Shown: piece after piece, positions 43,828 through 52,307 of the stretch
Layout: each line of letters begins with the position of its first letter
How positions within the stretch are numbered: position 1 is the first letter of the stretch
NCBI RefSeq assembly: GCF_900106945.1
Contig: NZ_FNNE01000012.1
Span: 36,533 to 100,532 of the forward strand
DNA length: 64,000 bases
Reading direction: 5' to 3'
Origin: Marinobacter mobilis
GTDB lineage: Bacteria > Pseudomonadota > Gammaproteobacteria > Pseudomonadales > Oleiphilaceae
Translations under genes and position numbers: made by a program
The notes under the pieces: model-generated
Database searches by the model: none
The model's input: only the letters and a program-made list of their open reading frames with translations
Told to the model about the DNA's origin: nothing

Positions 43828-45059
43828 ACGCTGTGCAACTGAGATTGTTTCCCCTATTGATTGCCCCGGCCTTGGCCCATGGCCATGCCGGAGAGAGCCA
43901 TGTGATGCCAGCCGCGCCTGAGGTGTCGAGCCTGAGCGTCGACGCCGGTTTTTCAACAACCTATCGCACCGGCACGGTGGTGCCGACGGTCGGGGTGTGG
44001 CAGATCCCCGGTGTCCTAATGGGTGCCGATGCCTATGGTGCCAGCGATACCTTCAACCTGGACGGTGCCAATATTCATCTCAAGTGGCATGGGGCACAGC
44101 GGGCGCATGCCTCGCTCGATATTGGCTCTCACCATGATGGAGACGTCGCGTTGGAGGAAGCGCTGGCGGGCTACCGGATAGCCGATCCGGGGAACGTAAT
44201 GCTGGAAGCGGGTCGGATGAAGGCGCGGTTTTCAGCGGAAAACCGCGCTCATGCCTACACGCGCCCGTTCAGTGAAAACAACCTGATCTACGACGCTTTC
44301 TATGGTGCTCACTATGTCGACGAAGGTGCGCGAGTGAGCAGCAGGCCGGTTGCCGGTCTTGAACTTGGCGTTGAAGCCTGGCGTGGCGGCCACTACCCGG
44401 CAACGGAAGGGAAAGAGGGCATGGCCCAGGACGCCTATGCCCACTGGTATGGGGGCGCAGGACCGTGGGTGCTGGGGTTGGGAGCCTGGGTGATGCTGGC
44501 GGACGCCAGCGAACGGCCGGATGATCGCCTGGTGGGCGGCCATAGCCATACTGTCAGCGCGGATCAGAAAGCAGACCTGGTATTCAGTGGCCAGCAGGAC
44601 AGTGCCGGAGCCCGGTTATCCCTGTTGTGGCAGGGCCGGAGTGCCTGGTCACTAGGTTTGACTGGCGAGGTGGTCAAGGTCGAGGTCGATGGCGAACTCA
44701 GGGACCGCCAGCGTCAAGCCCACCTTGAGGGCGACTATCTGGGGTGGTGGCTGCAACCGGAGCTGCGCTGGCAACAGCATGCACTCGCCGTTCGCTACGT
44801 GCAACTGGTGCTGGATAACCATCTGGTTGGTGCTGGCGGACCGGTTCTCGCGGAGGATGCCGGGTTTCTCCAGAACGGCACAGACCCTGATTGGCTGGGG
44901 GTGAGTTATCGCTACCAGTTGCAGGACGGCTTTGGTGTGCGAGCCGAGTGGACCCGAAACCGCTCAACTGGTGAAGCGGAGGATTACCTGGGATTTGGCA
45001 TCTACTGGGCACATCAGCTGTGGTCGTCCACCGGCGGTTGGTGGAAGCCCCGGGATTGA
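43824..45059 (+). CDS. Predicted outer-membrane beta-barrel protein of the MbnPH operon
   Basis: 411 residues. A signal peptide (LRLFPLLIAPALAHG) and alternating amphipathic strands throughout, ending in an aromatic-rich C-terminus (GIYWAHQLWSSTGGWWKPRD), suggest an outer-membrane barrel. Several His-rich points (GHAGESHVM, GGHSHTV) could touch metal. The start is ATG 43824, overlapping the mbnH stop (ATGA), so it is translationally coupled; an in-frame ATG at 43809 is less likely. Its 3' end overlaps the convergent permease by 46 bases. Metal-related outer-membrane transport or assembly is inferred. Confidence 0.75.
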   Translation: MNAVQLRLFPLLIAPALAHGHAGESHVMPAAPEVSSLSVDAGFSTTYRTGTVVPTVGVWQIPGVLMGADAYGASDTFNLDGANIHLKWHGAQRAHASLDIGSHHDGDVALEEALAGYRIADPGNVMLEAGRMKARFSAENRAHAYTRPFSENNLIYDAFYGAHYVDEGARVSSRPVAGLELGVEAWRGGHYPATEGKEGMAQDAYAHWYGGAGPWVLGLGAWVMLADASERPDDRLVGGHSHTVSADQKADLVFSGQQDSAGARLSLLWQGRSAWSLGLTGEVVKVEVDGELRDRQRQAHLEGDYLGWWLQPELRWQQHALAVRYVQLVLDNHLVGAGGPVLAEDAGFLQNGTDPDWLGVSYRYQLQDGFGVRAEWTRNRSTGEAEDYLGFGIYWAHQLWSSTGGWWKPRD

Positions 45060-46255
45060 AGGGCCAGGATCGCAATGACCATGGTTCCCAGGGTTCCTGC
45101 CAGTATCAGTAAGGGGGTGTAGCCGGTGGCGTCGGCGATCAGGCCGCCGATCAATCCGAATACGCCGGCGCACACCACCTGAATGGACGCCTGAACCGTG
45201 AAGTCGGTGCCTTCCCACCCTTTCCGGCACAGGCTCATCATCACCGCGAACAGGGCAACGGTTGAGGCGCCATCCGCGATCTGCTCAAGGATGCCTACGG
45301 AGTAAACCAGCCCAGATGCAGTTCCACGTTCGGCCACCAGGGCCCAGGCCGTCATGGTGAGTGCCTGGGCCAAACCCAGGTAGATCAGGCTGCGGCGGCT
45401 CCCGGCTAGCTGGTATAGCCAGCCTCCGGCAGCGGCGCCCAGCAGGCCTGCCAGGCTGGTGACCAGCGTGAAGGTGCCGATATCGGCGCGGCTCCAGCCA
45501 CCATCGCTGAGCATGGGGCGTATCAGTCCCGAACCCATGGCATCGGCGATCTTGTAGGTTGCCAGCAGGGCGAGCCAGGGCATCATGCCCGGAAGCGACA
45601 GAAATCCGGTGAACCCCTCGCGCAGGGTTTGTGCAGTTGGGGAGCCGGCCTCGACGCGACGGCGTAGCCGCTGGACGCGCGCAACAAGCAGGTAGCACAC
45701 CAACAACAGCAGTACCGGCACCAGCAAGGCCGTGCCAATACCGGCGAGCTCCGCAAGTACCAGCAGCAATGCTCCGCCAGCCAGCATGCCGATCTTGTAG
45801 CCAGCGACCTGAAGCGTGTTGGCTAGCCCGCGCCAGTGGGGAGGGATCCACCGCACGGCCAGACCATCGGTCACGACGTCCTGCGTTGCCATCAGCAGAT
45901 TGATGGTAAGAATCAGCGCCACCACCAGTATCAGTTGGTTACCGGCGGGGGATAGTCCGACAAAGGACAGCAGGGCGAGTGCCGAGACGGCCCCAAGCTG
46001 CAATCCGCTAATCCACTGCAAGGGCGTTGTGCCCTTTTGCAGGCTTCGATCGATGGCCGGCGCCCATAACACTTTCAGCACCCATGGCAGGGCGAGCAGC
46101 TTCAAAGCTCCGATCCAGGCAAGTGACACGCCGGCTTCGCGCCAGAATACCGGTAATGCATGGGCAAACAGTCCTGACGGTAAGCCCTGGGAGACGTACA
46201 ACGCGGCCAGCGCTGCAAAAGAGGTGGCGCAAGGGCGAGTGGGGTGGTTGGTCAT
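45014..46255 (-). CDS. MFS permease of RhtX/FptX or AmpG type
   Basis: 413 residues, about 12 membrane helices. The N-terminus (LYVSQGLPSGLFAHALPVFWREAGVSLAWIGALKLLALPWVLKVLWAPAIDR) closely fits the RhtX/FptX siderophore-importer and AmpG group. Substrate unknown. Adjacency to the MbnP/MbnH operon raises the possibility of importing a metal-chelator complex, but the genes are convergent, not co-transcribed. It is divergent from alkB across 177 bases. Confidence 0.88.
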   Translation of the reverse strand: MTNHPTRPCATSFAALAALYVSQGLPSGLFAHALPVFWREAGVSLAWIGALKLLALPWVLKVLWAPAIDRSLQKGTTPLQWISGLQLGAVSALALLSFVGLSPAGNQLILVVALILTINLLMATQDVVTDGLAVRWIPPHWRGLANTLQVAGYKIGMLAGGALLLVLAELAGIGTALLVPVLLLLVCYLLVARVQRLRRRVEAGSPTAQTLREGFTGFLSLPGMMPWLALLATYKIADAMGSGLIRPMLSDGGWSRADIGTFTLVTSLAGLLGAAAGGWLYQLAGSRRSLIYLGLAQALTMTAWALVAERGTASGLVYSVGILEQIADGASTVALFAVMMSLCRKGWEGTDFTVQASIQVVCAGVFGLIGGLIADATGYTPLLILAGTLGTMVIAILALQSRGFHQPPVDDHS

Positions 46256-46388
46256 GGTCTGGTCAATTGAGGCTCGGAAAGGAAACTGGGGCTATGGTTA
46301 CGGTTCATCGGGTTTTGAGCAAGAGTCATTCAACCTGAAGTTGTCCCAACTTGACATGGCATTTCTTAAACAAACTGATTTATTGTTG

Positions 46389-46403
46389 TATTGTCCTACA
46401 ATA
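46389..46403 (+). promoter_or_regulatory. Palindrome upstream of alkB, possible operator
   Basis: The palindrome TATTGTCCTACAATA (6-base arms, 3-base centre) lies 29 bases before the alkB ATG, with another TATTGT half-site starting at 46381. A TTGACA occurs at 46351 but no good -10 at the right spacing was found. Regulator unknown; a TetR- or MarR-type site is conceivable. Confidence 0.45.
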
Positions 46404-46432
46404 AATCAATTAATATTTGAGAAGAGGGTGCC

Positions 46433-47698
46433 ATGAACGCTAAAGCCAGCGAAGCAGCGAAACTGAACGATCCAAAGGTCCCGAATTCCGCGGGTTGGAA
46501 AGACCCGAAGCGTTATATGTGGTTGCTTGGCCCGGGTTTGCCAGTGATCGGTTTCACCGCTCTGGCGGGCTATGCCATCGCCCCCAAAAAGCTGCGCGCC
46601 CTGGCCTGGACGGGGCCGGCCCTGGTGCATGGTGTTATTCCGGCCCTCGACCGGATCATCGGTGATGATCAGAGCAACCCACCGGAATCTGCGGTCAGTC
46701 AGCTGGAAAATGACAAATACTACGGCCGCATCGTAAAGGCGTTTATTCCTACCCAGTACGCCATGACGTTCCTGGGGGCCTGGTTGGCCAGCCGCAAGAA
46801 GACGCCCATGAGCGACCGGATCGGTATTGCGCTGACGGTCGGAGCGGTCAATGGCATCGGCATTAATACGGCCCATGAGCTGGGGCACAAGGGCTCCCGG
46901 CTGGACAAACTGCTCGCCATGGCCGCCCTTGCTCCGACCGGCTATACCCACTTTGTGATTGAGCATAACTATGGCCACCACAAGCGGGTCGCTACCCCGG
47001 AAGATCCGGCGACCAGCCGCATGGGGGAAAGCTTCTGGAAGTTCCTGCCGCGCACTGTGGTGGGCGGCATCAAGTCAGCTGTCGAAATTGAAAAGGCCCG
47101 TCTTGCCCGTCGCGGCAAAGGCTTCTGGAGTCGGGACAATGAGCTCCTGCAGGGGTGGGCGATGACCGCGGGTCTGTTCGGAGCGGTCACGCTGACCTGT
47201 GGTACCCGTGGTCTGGCGTTTATGACGGCCCAGGCGGCTTACGGTGCCAGCTTGCTGGAAGTCATCAATTATCTGGAACACTATGGCCTCAAGCGTCAGC
47301 AGGATGAGGACGGAAAGTATGAGCGGACCAAGCCTGAGCACAGCTGGAACAGCAATCACATCGTAACCAATCTGTTCCTCTACCAGTTGCAGCGTCATTC
47401 CGATCATCACGCCCATCCAACCCGCAGCTTCCAGGCCCTGCGGCATTTCGAGGATGCCCCGCAATTGCCTGGAGGCTACGCGTCCATGCTGCTTCCGGCG
47501 TACATTCCGTCGCAGTGGTTCGAGTTGATGGACAAGCGGGTGATCGAGCACTACAAGGGTGATCTGTCACGGATCAATATGGATCCGGACCGTCGGGAAG
47601 AGTTGATGGAGAAGTATCGGGACTTCGCTGCTGAAGTCGCAGCCCGATATGAGGCCGGGGAAACGGAAGCGGCAAGCGTAAATCAGAATGCCGCCTGA
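46433..47698 (+). CDS. alkB: Alkane 1-monooxygenase
   Basis: Integral-membrane non-haem di-iron hydroxylase that converts n-alkanes to 1-alkanols, using rubredoxin-supplied electrons. 421 residues with hydrophobic helices near 30-50, 60-75, 105-120 and 240-275. All histidine motifs are present: HELGHK (148-153), EHNYGHHK (177-184), NYLEHYG (279-285) and LQRHSDHHAHP (319-329). GAAGAGGG precedes the ATG. No rubredoxin or alcohol dehydrogenase gene is adjacent, so partners lie elsewhere. Confidence 0.97.
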   Translation: MNAKASEAAKLNDPKVPNSAGWKDPKRYMWLLGPGLPVIGFTALAGYAIAPKKLRALAWTGPALVHGVIPALDRIIGDDQSNPPESAVSQLENDKYYGRIVKAFIPTQYAMTFLGAWLASRKKTPMSDRIGIALTVGAVNGIGINTAHELGHKGSRLDKLLAMAALAPTGYTHFVIEHNYGHHKRVATPEDPATSRMGESFWKFLPRTVVGGIKSAVEIEKARLARRGKGFWSRDNELLQGWAMTAGLFGAVTLTCGTRGLAFMTAQAAYGASLLEVINYLEHYGLKRQQDEDGKYERTKPEHSWNSNHIVTNLFLYQLQRHSDHHAHPTRSFQALRHFEDAPQLPGGYASMLLPAYIPSQWFELMDKRVIEHYKGDLSRINMDPDRREELMEKYRDFAAEVAARYEAGETEAASVNQNAA

Positions 47699-47731
47699 TC
47701 AGTCAGGCTATACCGAGGGTTCAACAGATTC

Positions 47732-47754
47732 AGCGGCCGCCTTGTGCGGCCGCT
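47732..47754. repeat. Hairpin between alkB and the metallo-hydrolase
   Basis: A perfect 9-bp inverted repeat AGCGGCCGC / GCGGCCGCT with a 5-base loop lies between two convergent genes. There is no T-run on either strand, so it may act as a Rho-type or weak bidirectional terminator. Confidence 0.5.
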
Positions 47755-47764
47755 CTGGTTACCT

Positions 47765-48406
47765 TCAGCCCCAACGATCAGACACAAAGGGATTGGTCTG
47801 TCGCTCCGTACCAAAATCAGACATCGGTCCATGGCCGGGAATAAAGCGCACGTTATCTCCTAACGGAAACAGCTTCTCGCGAATGGAGCGGATCAGGGTG
47901 TCATGATCACCCTTCGGGAAGTCCGTCCGTCCGATGGAGCCCTGAAACAGCACATCCCCCACCAGCGCGAGTTGAGTTGCAGGCTCGTAGAACACCACAT
48001 GTCCCGGGGTATGGCCCGGCGTATGGATAACCTGCAGTTCGACATTACCGACAGTAACGGTATCACCATCTTCCAGCCAGCGGTCCGGGGTGAACACTTC
48101 CGGAACCGGAAAGCCAAACATCTGGCTCTGTTGCGGCAGGGCCTGAATCCAGAAGTCATCGTCCTTCTGCGGACCCTCAATGGGCAGGCTCAGCTCCTTT
48201 GCCAGTTCCGCCGTACCTCCGGCGTGATCTATATGCGCGTGAGTCAGCAGAATTTTTTCAACACTGACGCCTTCCTCAGCGATTGCTGCCCTGATGCGAT
48301 CCAGGTCACCACCGGGGTCCACGACCGCGGCTTGTCTGGTGGTATCACACCAGATCAGGGTGCAGTTTTGCTGGAAAGGTGTGACAGGAATAATGCGGTA
48401 ATTCAT
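47765..48406 (-). CDS. Metallo-beta-lactamase fold hydrolase (GloB-like)
   Basis: 213 residues. The metal-binding motif THAHIDHAGG (THxHxDH) is at about 55-64. Later ligands are HTPGHTPGHVVF, the Asp in LVGDVLFQGSIGRTDFP and PGHGPMSDFG. The size and motifs match the YcbL/GloB2 hydroxyacylglutathione-hydrolase-like group, so thioester hydrolysis is probable. It is convergent with alkB. Confidence 0.93.
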   Translation of the reverse strand: MNYRIIPVTPFQQNCTLIWCDTTRQAAVVDPGGDLDRIRAAIAEEGVSVEKILLTHAHIDHAGGTAELAKELSLPIEGPQKDDDFWIQALPQQSQMFGFPVPEVFTPDRWLEDGDTVTVGNVELQVIHTPGHTPGHVVFYEPATQLALVGDVLFQGSIGRTDFPKGDHDTLIRSIREKLFPLGDNVRFIPGHGPMSDFGTERQTNPFVSDRWG

Positions 48407-48500
48407 CGGGAAGAGAGCCTGCAGCTATCGGAAGCGGGCAGTGTAGTACGGGGGCGGGGGTGATTCAAATGCCTGCACGGGAGCCTCAAAAATTCGGACC

Positions 48501-48517
48501 GTTAAGTTTCTGTTAAG
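48501..48517 (+). promoter_or_regulatory. Direct repeat, possible PmrA/QseB-type binding site
   Basis: Two GTTAAG hexamers spaced 11 bases apart, start to start (CTTAAC-N5-CTTAAC on the other strand), the arrangement bound by OmpR-family regulators of the PmrA/QseB type. It lies about 120 bases before the cytochrome b561 gene. Confidence 0.5.
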
Positions 48518-48638
48518 TAAACCCTTCTAAGGTCTGCCTTCGTGGAGGCAACGGCTGCGGACGTGGGGTGCGCCAGGGGGTGCCACGCGGTCGTTATTTC
48601 TGAATCGGATTAGATGTACGCGCATGGAGAACAAGCGA

Positions 48639-49178
48639 ATGTCTGAAGGGATGAAAGTCTGGGACCCGATGTTGCGGGTGTTTCATTGGTTGCTGGTGAT
48701 CGCGTTCACGGTGTCGTGGCTGACCGGCGACGAGTGGGATGAAGTTCATGAAATCAGTGGCTATGTGATTGCCGGGCTACTGACGTTTCGCCTGCTGTGG
48801 GGATTGATTGGCCCCCGCTATGCACGGTTTGCGCAGTTCATCGCGCGGCCATCCAGTACCTTGGCGTACCTGAAGGATATGAGCCGGGGCGAGGAAAAAC
48901 GTTACCTTGGCCACAACCCGGCGGGGGCGGCAATGATTGTGGTGTTGATTCTGTCTCTGGCGATCGCCTGCCTGAGCGGGTGGCTCTATCACATTGGCTG
49001 GTTTGCCAATGATGAGTGGCTCGAAGAGGTTCACGAGTTCTTTGCCAACGGCCTTCTGGTCCTTGTTGCGTTCCATGTGGGCGGTGTCATCATTGCCAGC
49101 CTGAGGCACGGAGAGAACCTCGCCCGCGCGATGGTAACCGGTCAGAAAAGGCCGCCGGAAAGCGACGATATTGCCTGA
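48639..49178 (+). CDS. Cytochrome b561 family protein
   Basis: Inner-membrane di-haem electron carrier of 179 residues. Four membrane helices are visible (about 10-30, 38-55, 90-115, 130-155), with candidate haem His residues in VFHWLLV, VHEISGY, VHEFFANG and VAFHVGG. The start is ATG 48639 (MSEGMKVWDPML); ATG 48624 is an alternative with five extra residues. It is preceded by a candidate OmpR-family site. It probably feeds electrons between quinol and a periplasmic acceptor; the partner is unknown. Confidence 0.9.
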   Translation: MSEGMKVWDPMLRVFHWLLVIAFTVSWLTGDEWDEVHEISGYVIAGLLTFRLLWGLIGPRYARFAQFIARPSSTLAYLKDMSRGEEKRYLGHNPAGAAMIVVLILSLAIACLSGWLYHIGWFANDEWLEEVHEFFANGLLVLVAFHVGGVIIASLRHGENLARAMVTGQKRPPESDDIA

Positions 49179-49231
49179 TAACGGATGTCTCCCATAATGG
49201 CGGCCAGCATCCGCTGGCCGCCAACCTTTTC

Positions 49232-51409
49232 CTAAAAGATACCCTGATTCTTGCCAGCAACCAGCTCCACAATCCGGCCATCGCTCAGTGCAAGCGTCGC
49301 CGGACCATCACTGTCGATGTCGTAGTGAACCGCCATGCCTTCAAAGCAGATCGGGGCCAGGTCCAGGGCCGCGGAAGCGACATTGGTCAATACGCCACTG
49401 AGCGTCAGCGCCGGCGCCAACTGGGTTTCAGTCTGTACGTGGCGATAGCTGCCAGCCCAGGGCAGCGGTGTGGCGCCCTGATCAGTACCGGTGGCGAATG
49501 ATCGCTTCTGCCCACCGCAGCCAGCGGCTGACAGGTCAACCAGCGCCTGGCTGGCATTACGCGCCCGCAGGTCACTGATCCAGTAAGCCTTGTCGTGGAC
49601 AATGCCGAGATCCGGGTAGTTGAACCTTGGGTCAAACAGGTAACTGACTCGGTTTGGCGTGGTTACCCGACGCCAGTCCGCACTCAGTTGTGCCTCCTTG
49701 CCCCATTCATCGAGCATGAGCAGGGTCAGGTGCTCAGCCAACGGATGGAGGTAGAAGTGGTAATCGACCTCCTCGGCAAGGGCAAGCCGTTGGGCAACCG
49801 CCAGGGACTCGTGGATGGGTACCAGTTCATCGGCTGCGGCATAAAGATACGCGCTGGGCACATGTTGCAGGTTAGCCAGATAGTCGATCACATTCTCGGT
49901 GCCGACTTGAGGGTCGGCAATGCTGCCAAGTATGGAGGCCAGTACTGGTCGCAGCAGTGACTCCAGAGCCGGATCAAGCAGCTCATCCACCAGCGGCTGG
50001 ACACTGGGCCTGTTCATCAGGTCGCCCGTATGGGCGACCCAGCCGACCATGCCGGCAAACCGATCCGGGTAGTGAGTCGCCATGTGCAGTGCACCAAAGC
50101 CACCCATGGAGTAGCCGGAAGCGAAGACCTTGTCTGGATCGATATCATAGACCCCCTCAATGTCGGCCATTACGTCCAGTACATCACGCTCGGAGATCCC
50201 GGTGTAGAAACCGTATGGCCCCCGGCCGAGTGGCGTGACCAGAATCCGCCCGAGTTCATCACCGAACTGGCGCTGCATGTTGGGCTGATTGATCTGGCTG
50301 GCGTGATTGGCTTCGCAACCATGCATCACCACCATCAGTCCGGGGCTGGACTGCGCTGTTTCAATACCGTCTGGTACATAGACGCCATAGGGCTGGTACT
50401 TGCCCAGATAATTGAATGACTGACCGCAGAAAAAACCACCGCCGTCACGCCCGGTAATCCCGGGTATGGCAATGCCTTCTCCGAGGGAATAGTTGGAGGT
50501 GTACACGCGCTGCTGAAAGCCGGTTGGCGCTTCAGCGATTCGGGTAACCCGCCGGCGAAGGTCTTCTACCGTTACGGCTGCGCCAAATTCGCTGATGTCT
50601 CCACCAGCCAGCACAGACGCCTGCCGGTCTTCCCAGAAATTACCGGAGGCTGGCAGAGCCTGATTCACCGCCCCATCGGCTGAAGCTTCCTCATCGGTGC
50701 CACGAAACGCCACGTTCATGACCGTACCATCGGCCTTGGCAATGGCAGCCTGAATGCGCCATTGCTCCCCCTCAGGGACAGGGAGATTCAGGCTCATGAT
50801 GTTGGTCCCCGGGTCGCCCACGTCAGTGAAAAATACCTGGTCCCAGCCATCGCTGCGGACATCAATACGACCCCAGTGGCCGCCGCCGGTGACACTATGC
50901 GGATCGCTGTCAATTGCGATGCCGAGGATCGCGTCGTCAGGGTTGAACATGGTATTGAGTTCGGCCGTGATCAACAGACGGTTTTGTTTGATGGCCAGAC
51001 TGAGCCGAACCAGGTCGGCGGTATTCTTCAGCCCCTCCGGATAACGCTGGTCGCCCGCTGCAGGTGACAACAAACCGGGGGTATTGGCCACAGGCACACC
51101 GGCGTTGCCCCCACGATTGAGGATATTCAGCAGGGAGGGCGTCATGGAGACCAGGCCACTGTCCGCGCCGTAATCATCGTAGATGTAGTCGTAATAGGTC
51201 AGGGTGCCCAGACACAGCTCCGTGGTACCTGCGACCCAGCTGTCGCGAAAGCACTGGTGGCTGACTAGTGATGAAGTAACAGGGGGAGTGTCCTCGGTTA
51301 CATTGGTGTGAACGTCGGACGCGACAACCGGTTCAGGGTCACCGCCACCACCGCAGGCGGTGAGGAGTAACGTTAAAAGGGATAGCACGGCTTTATTGTT
51401 CTTCTGCAT
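49232..51409 (-). CDS. Large lipoprotein with alpha/beta-hydrolase (esterase/depolymerase-like) domain
   Basis: 725 residues. Lipoprotein signal ending LLTACGGGG. The first half (to about 300) has beta-rich segments (LSLAIKQNRLLITAELNTMF, DSDPHSVTGGGHWGRIDVR) like a carbohydrate-binding or accessory domain. The catalytic part (about 330-600) has the GLMVVMHGCEANHASQ oxyanion stretch, the nucleophile elbow GYSMGGFG and the late His in LHPLAEHLTLL, as in PHB-depolymerase-type esterases. Surface hydrolysis of esters or polyesters is inferred. It is a single gene. Confidence 0.82.
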   Translation of the reverse strand: MQKNNKAVLSLLTLLLTACGGGGDPEPVVASDVHTNVTEDTPPVTSSLVSHQCFRDSWVAGTTELCLGTLTYYDYIYDDYGADSGLVSMTPSLLNILNRGGNAGVPVANTPGLLSPAAGDQRYPEGLKNTADLVRLSLAIKQNRLLITAELNTMFNPDDAILGIAIDSDPHSVTGGGHWGRIDVRSDGWDQVFFTDVGDPGTNIMSLNLPVPEGEQWRIQAAIAKADGTVMNVAFRGTDEEASADGAVNQALPASGNFWEDRQASVLAGGDISEFGAAVTVEDLRRRVTRIAEAPTGFQQRVYTSNYSLGEGIAIPGITGRDGGGFFCGQSFNYLGKYQPYGVYVPDGIETAQSSPGLMVVMHGCEANHASQINQPNMQRQFGDELGRILVTPLGRGPYGFYTGISERDVLDVMADIEGVYDIDPDKVFASGYSMGGFGALHMATHYPDRFAGMVGWVAHTGDLMNRPSVQPLVDELLDPALESLLRPVLASILGSIADPQVGTENVIDYLANLQHVPSAYLYAAADELVPIHESLAVAQRLALAEEVDYHFYLHPLAEHLTLLMLDEWGKEAQLSADWRRVTTPNRVSYLFDPRFNYPDLGIVHDKAYWISDLRARNASQALVDLSAAGCGGQKRSFATGTDQGATPLPWAGSYRHVQTETQLAPALTLSGVLTNVASAALDLAPICFEGMAVHYDIDSDGPATLALSDGRIVELVAGKNQGIF

Positions 51410-51757
51410 TTGAGGTTTTCCTTCGGGTTAACAATGCCTGTGGTGCGGGTACCCGTCGGGCATTAGCGATGCGAGAGACACTGCAGCCGCTGGAAACACC
51501 ACATCAATCAAGTATGTGGGGCCGTGACCGCAGGCTGAATGGCTATCTTGATCGCTGGTTATGTCAGCACAGCCATAAAAAGCCATCCAGCGGTGAAGGA
51601 ACACCTGAAATCACTGATTGAAGAAGCAGGCGCGATCGGTGTGTTTGTGCACCGACGTTCTTTGTTGGGGACACGATGTTTTTCGGCCGGGAACGGCTAC
51701 AACAACTGGGGTCGTCTGTTCTTGCGAGGCATTCGTTTGAGCGCAGGGGCGTGTGGA

Positions 51758-51777
51758 TGGTACCCCCGACAGGACTC
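51758..51777 (-). other. tRNA 3'-end-like sequence, possible attachment site
   Basis: Read on the minus strand, GAGTCCTGTCGGGGGTACCA resembles the last 20 bases of a tRNA (T-loop end, T-stem, acceptor, CCA). The rest of a tRNA is absent. Such fragments are left at the far end of islands that integrate into tRNA genes. The tRNA identity is not certain. Confidence 0.5.
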
Positions 51778-51834
51778 ATAGGTCCATGCAAGCAATTGTT
51801 TTGTTTATATGTAATCTATTTTTTTCTTGATATA

Positions 51835-51854
51835 TGCCCCCATTTGTACCCCCA
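51835..51854 (+). repeat. CCCCCA-type short repeats, possible integrase arm sites
   Basis: TGCCCCCA (51835-51842) and TGTACCCCCA (51845-51854) stand close together, about 60 bases inside the tRNA-like end. Similar TGTACCCCCA repeats are familiar next to P4-type integrase genes. No integrase gene is present here. Confidence 0.4.
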
Positions 51855-52092
51855 AAATGATTTGTGTACGCAGGCGAAATCCCTCAAGAAATCAGGTAGC
51901 AAGCATCAATATGTAAAAAGCAATTAGATCGCAGGTTGATTCATTCCTTTCGCTCTGTACCAGTTATGGAAGGGCAAAAGACTTGCATCCTGCCAGCTTT
52001 TTACGCCAGAACTCAATTGCAGCATTTTTTTCAGCTGCCCATAATCCCATCCGGCGCGGAGCAGCAGGGCGATGTCGTTGTTGTTCCGCTTT

Positions 52093-52110
52093 TAAACAAA
52101 AGCGAACATT
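52093..52110 (+). repeat. Copy A of an 18-base repeat linked to the integrase
   Basis: TAAACAAAAGCGAACATT, identical to 58970-58987. The left part forms a hairpin, CGCTTTT/AAAAGCG (52087-52104). A shorter inverted copy lies at 58174-58185. Confidence 0.75.
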
Positions 52111-52307
52111 CGAGAGCCAGCCAATTTCTCCCATTTCTTTCCTCTGCGCCTATCCGAAATCCAAACTTCCGAGTACCCAGAGACTTGCGATCGGTAGCTT
52201 GGTAGGTAAAACGTCTGCCGCTAGGGGTATAGTGACAAAAACCCAAAAACGCTGAATTTTCTGCGGTTTCATTTCTAAGGCGCGGCACACTTTTCACAAC
52301 TTACACA

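Larger units (their letters stand above)
51410..52307. other. Gene-free boundary segment of an accessory region
   Basis: About 900 bases with no convincing coding frame; short open frames of 65-90 codons have no family character. It contains the tRNA-end-like sequence at 51758, the CCCCCA repeats at 51835 and the 18-base repeat at 52093. Base composition becomes more AT-rich from about 51780, consistent with entry into transferred DNA. Confidence 0.6.

Noticed and set aside
51539..51791. Short open frames on both strands as an integrase remnant
   Set aside because: No recombinase motif (Arg, HxxR, Tyr) is visible in either translation.
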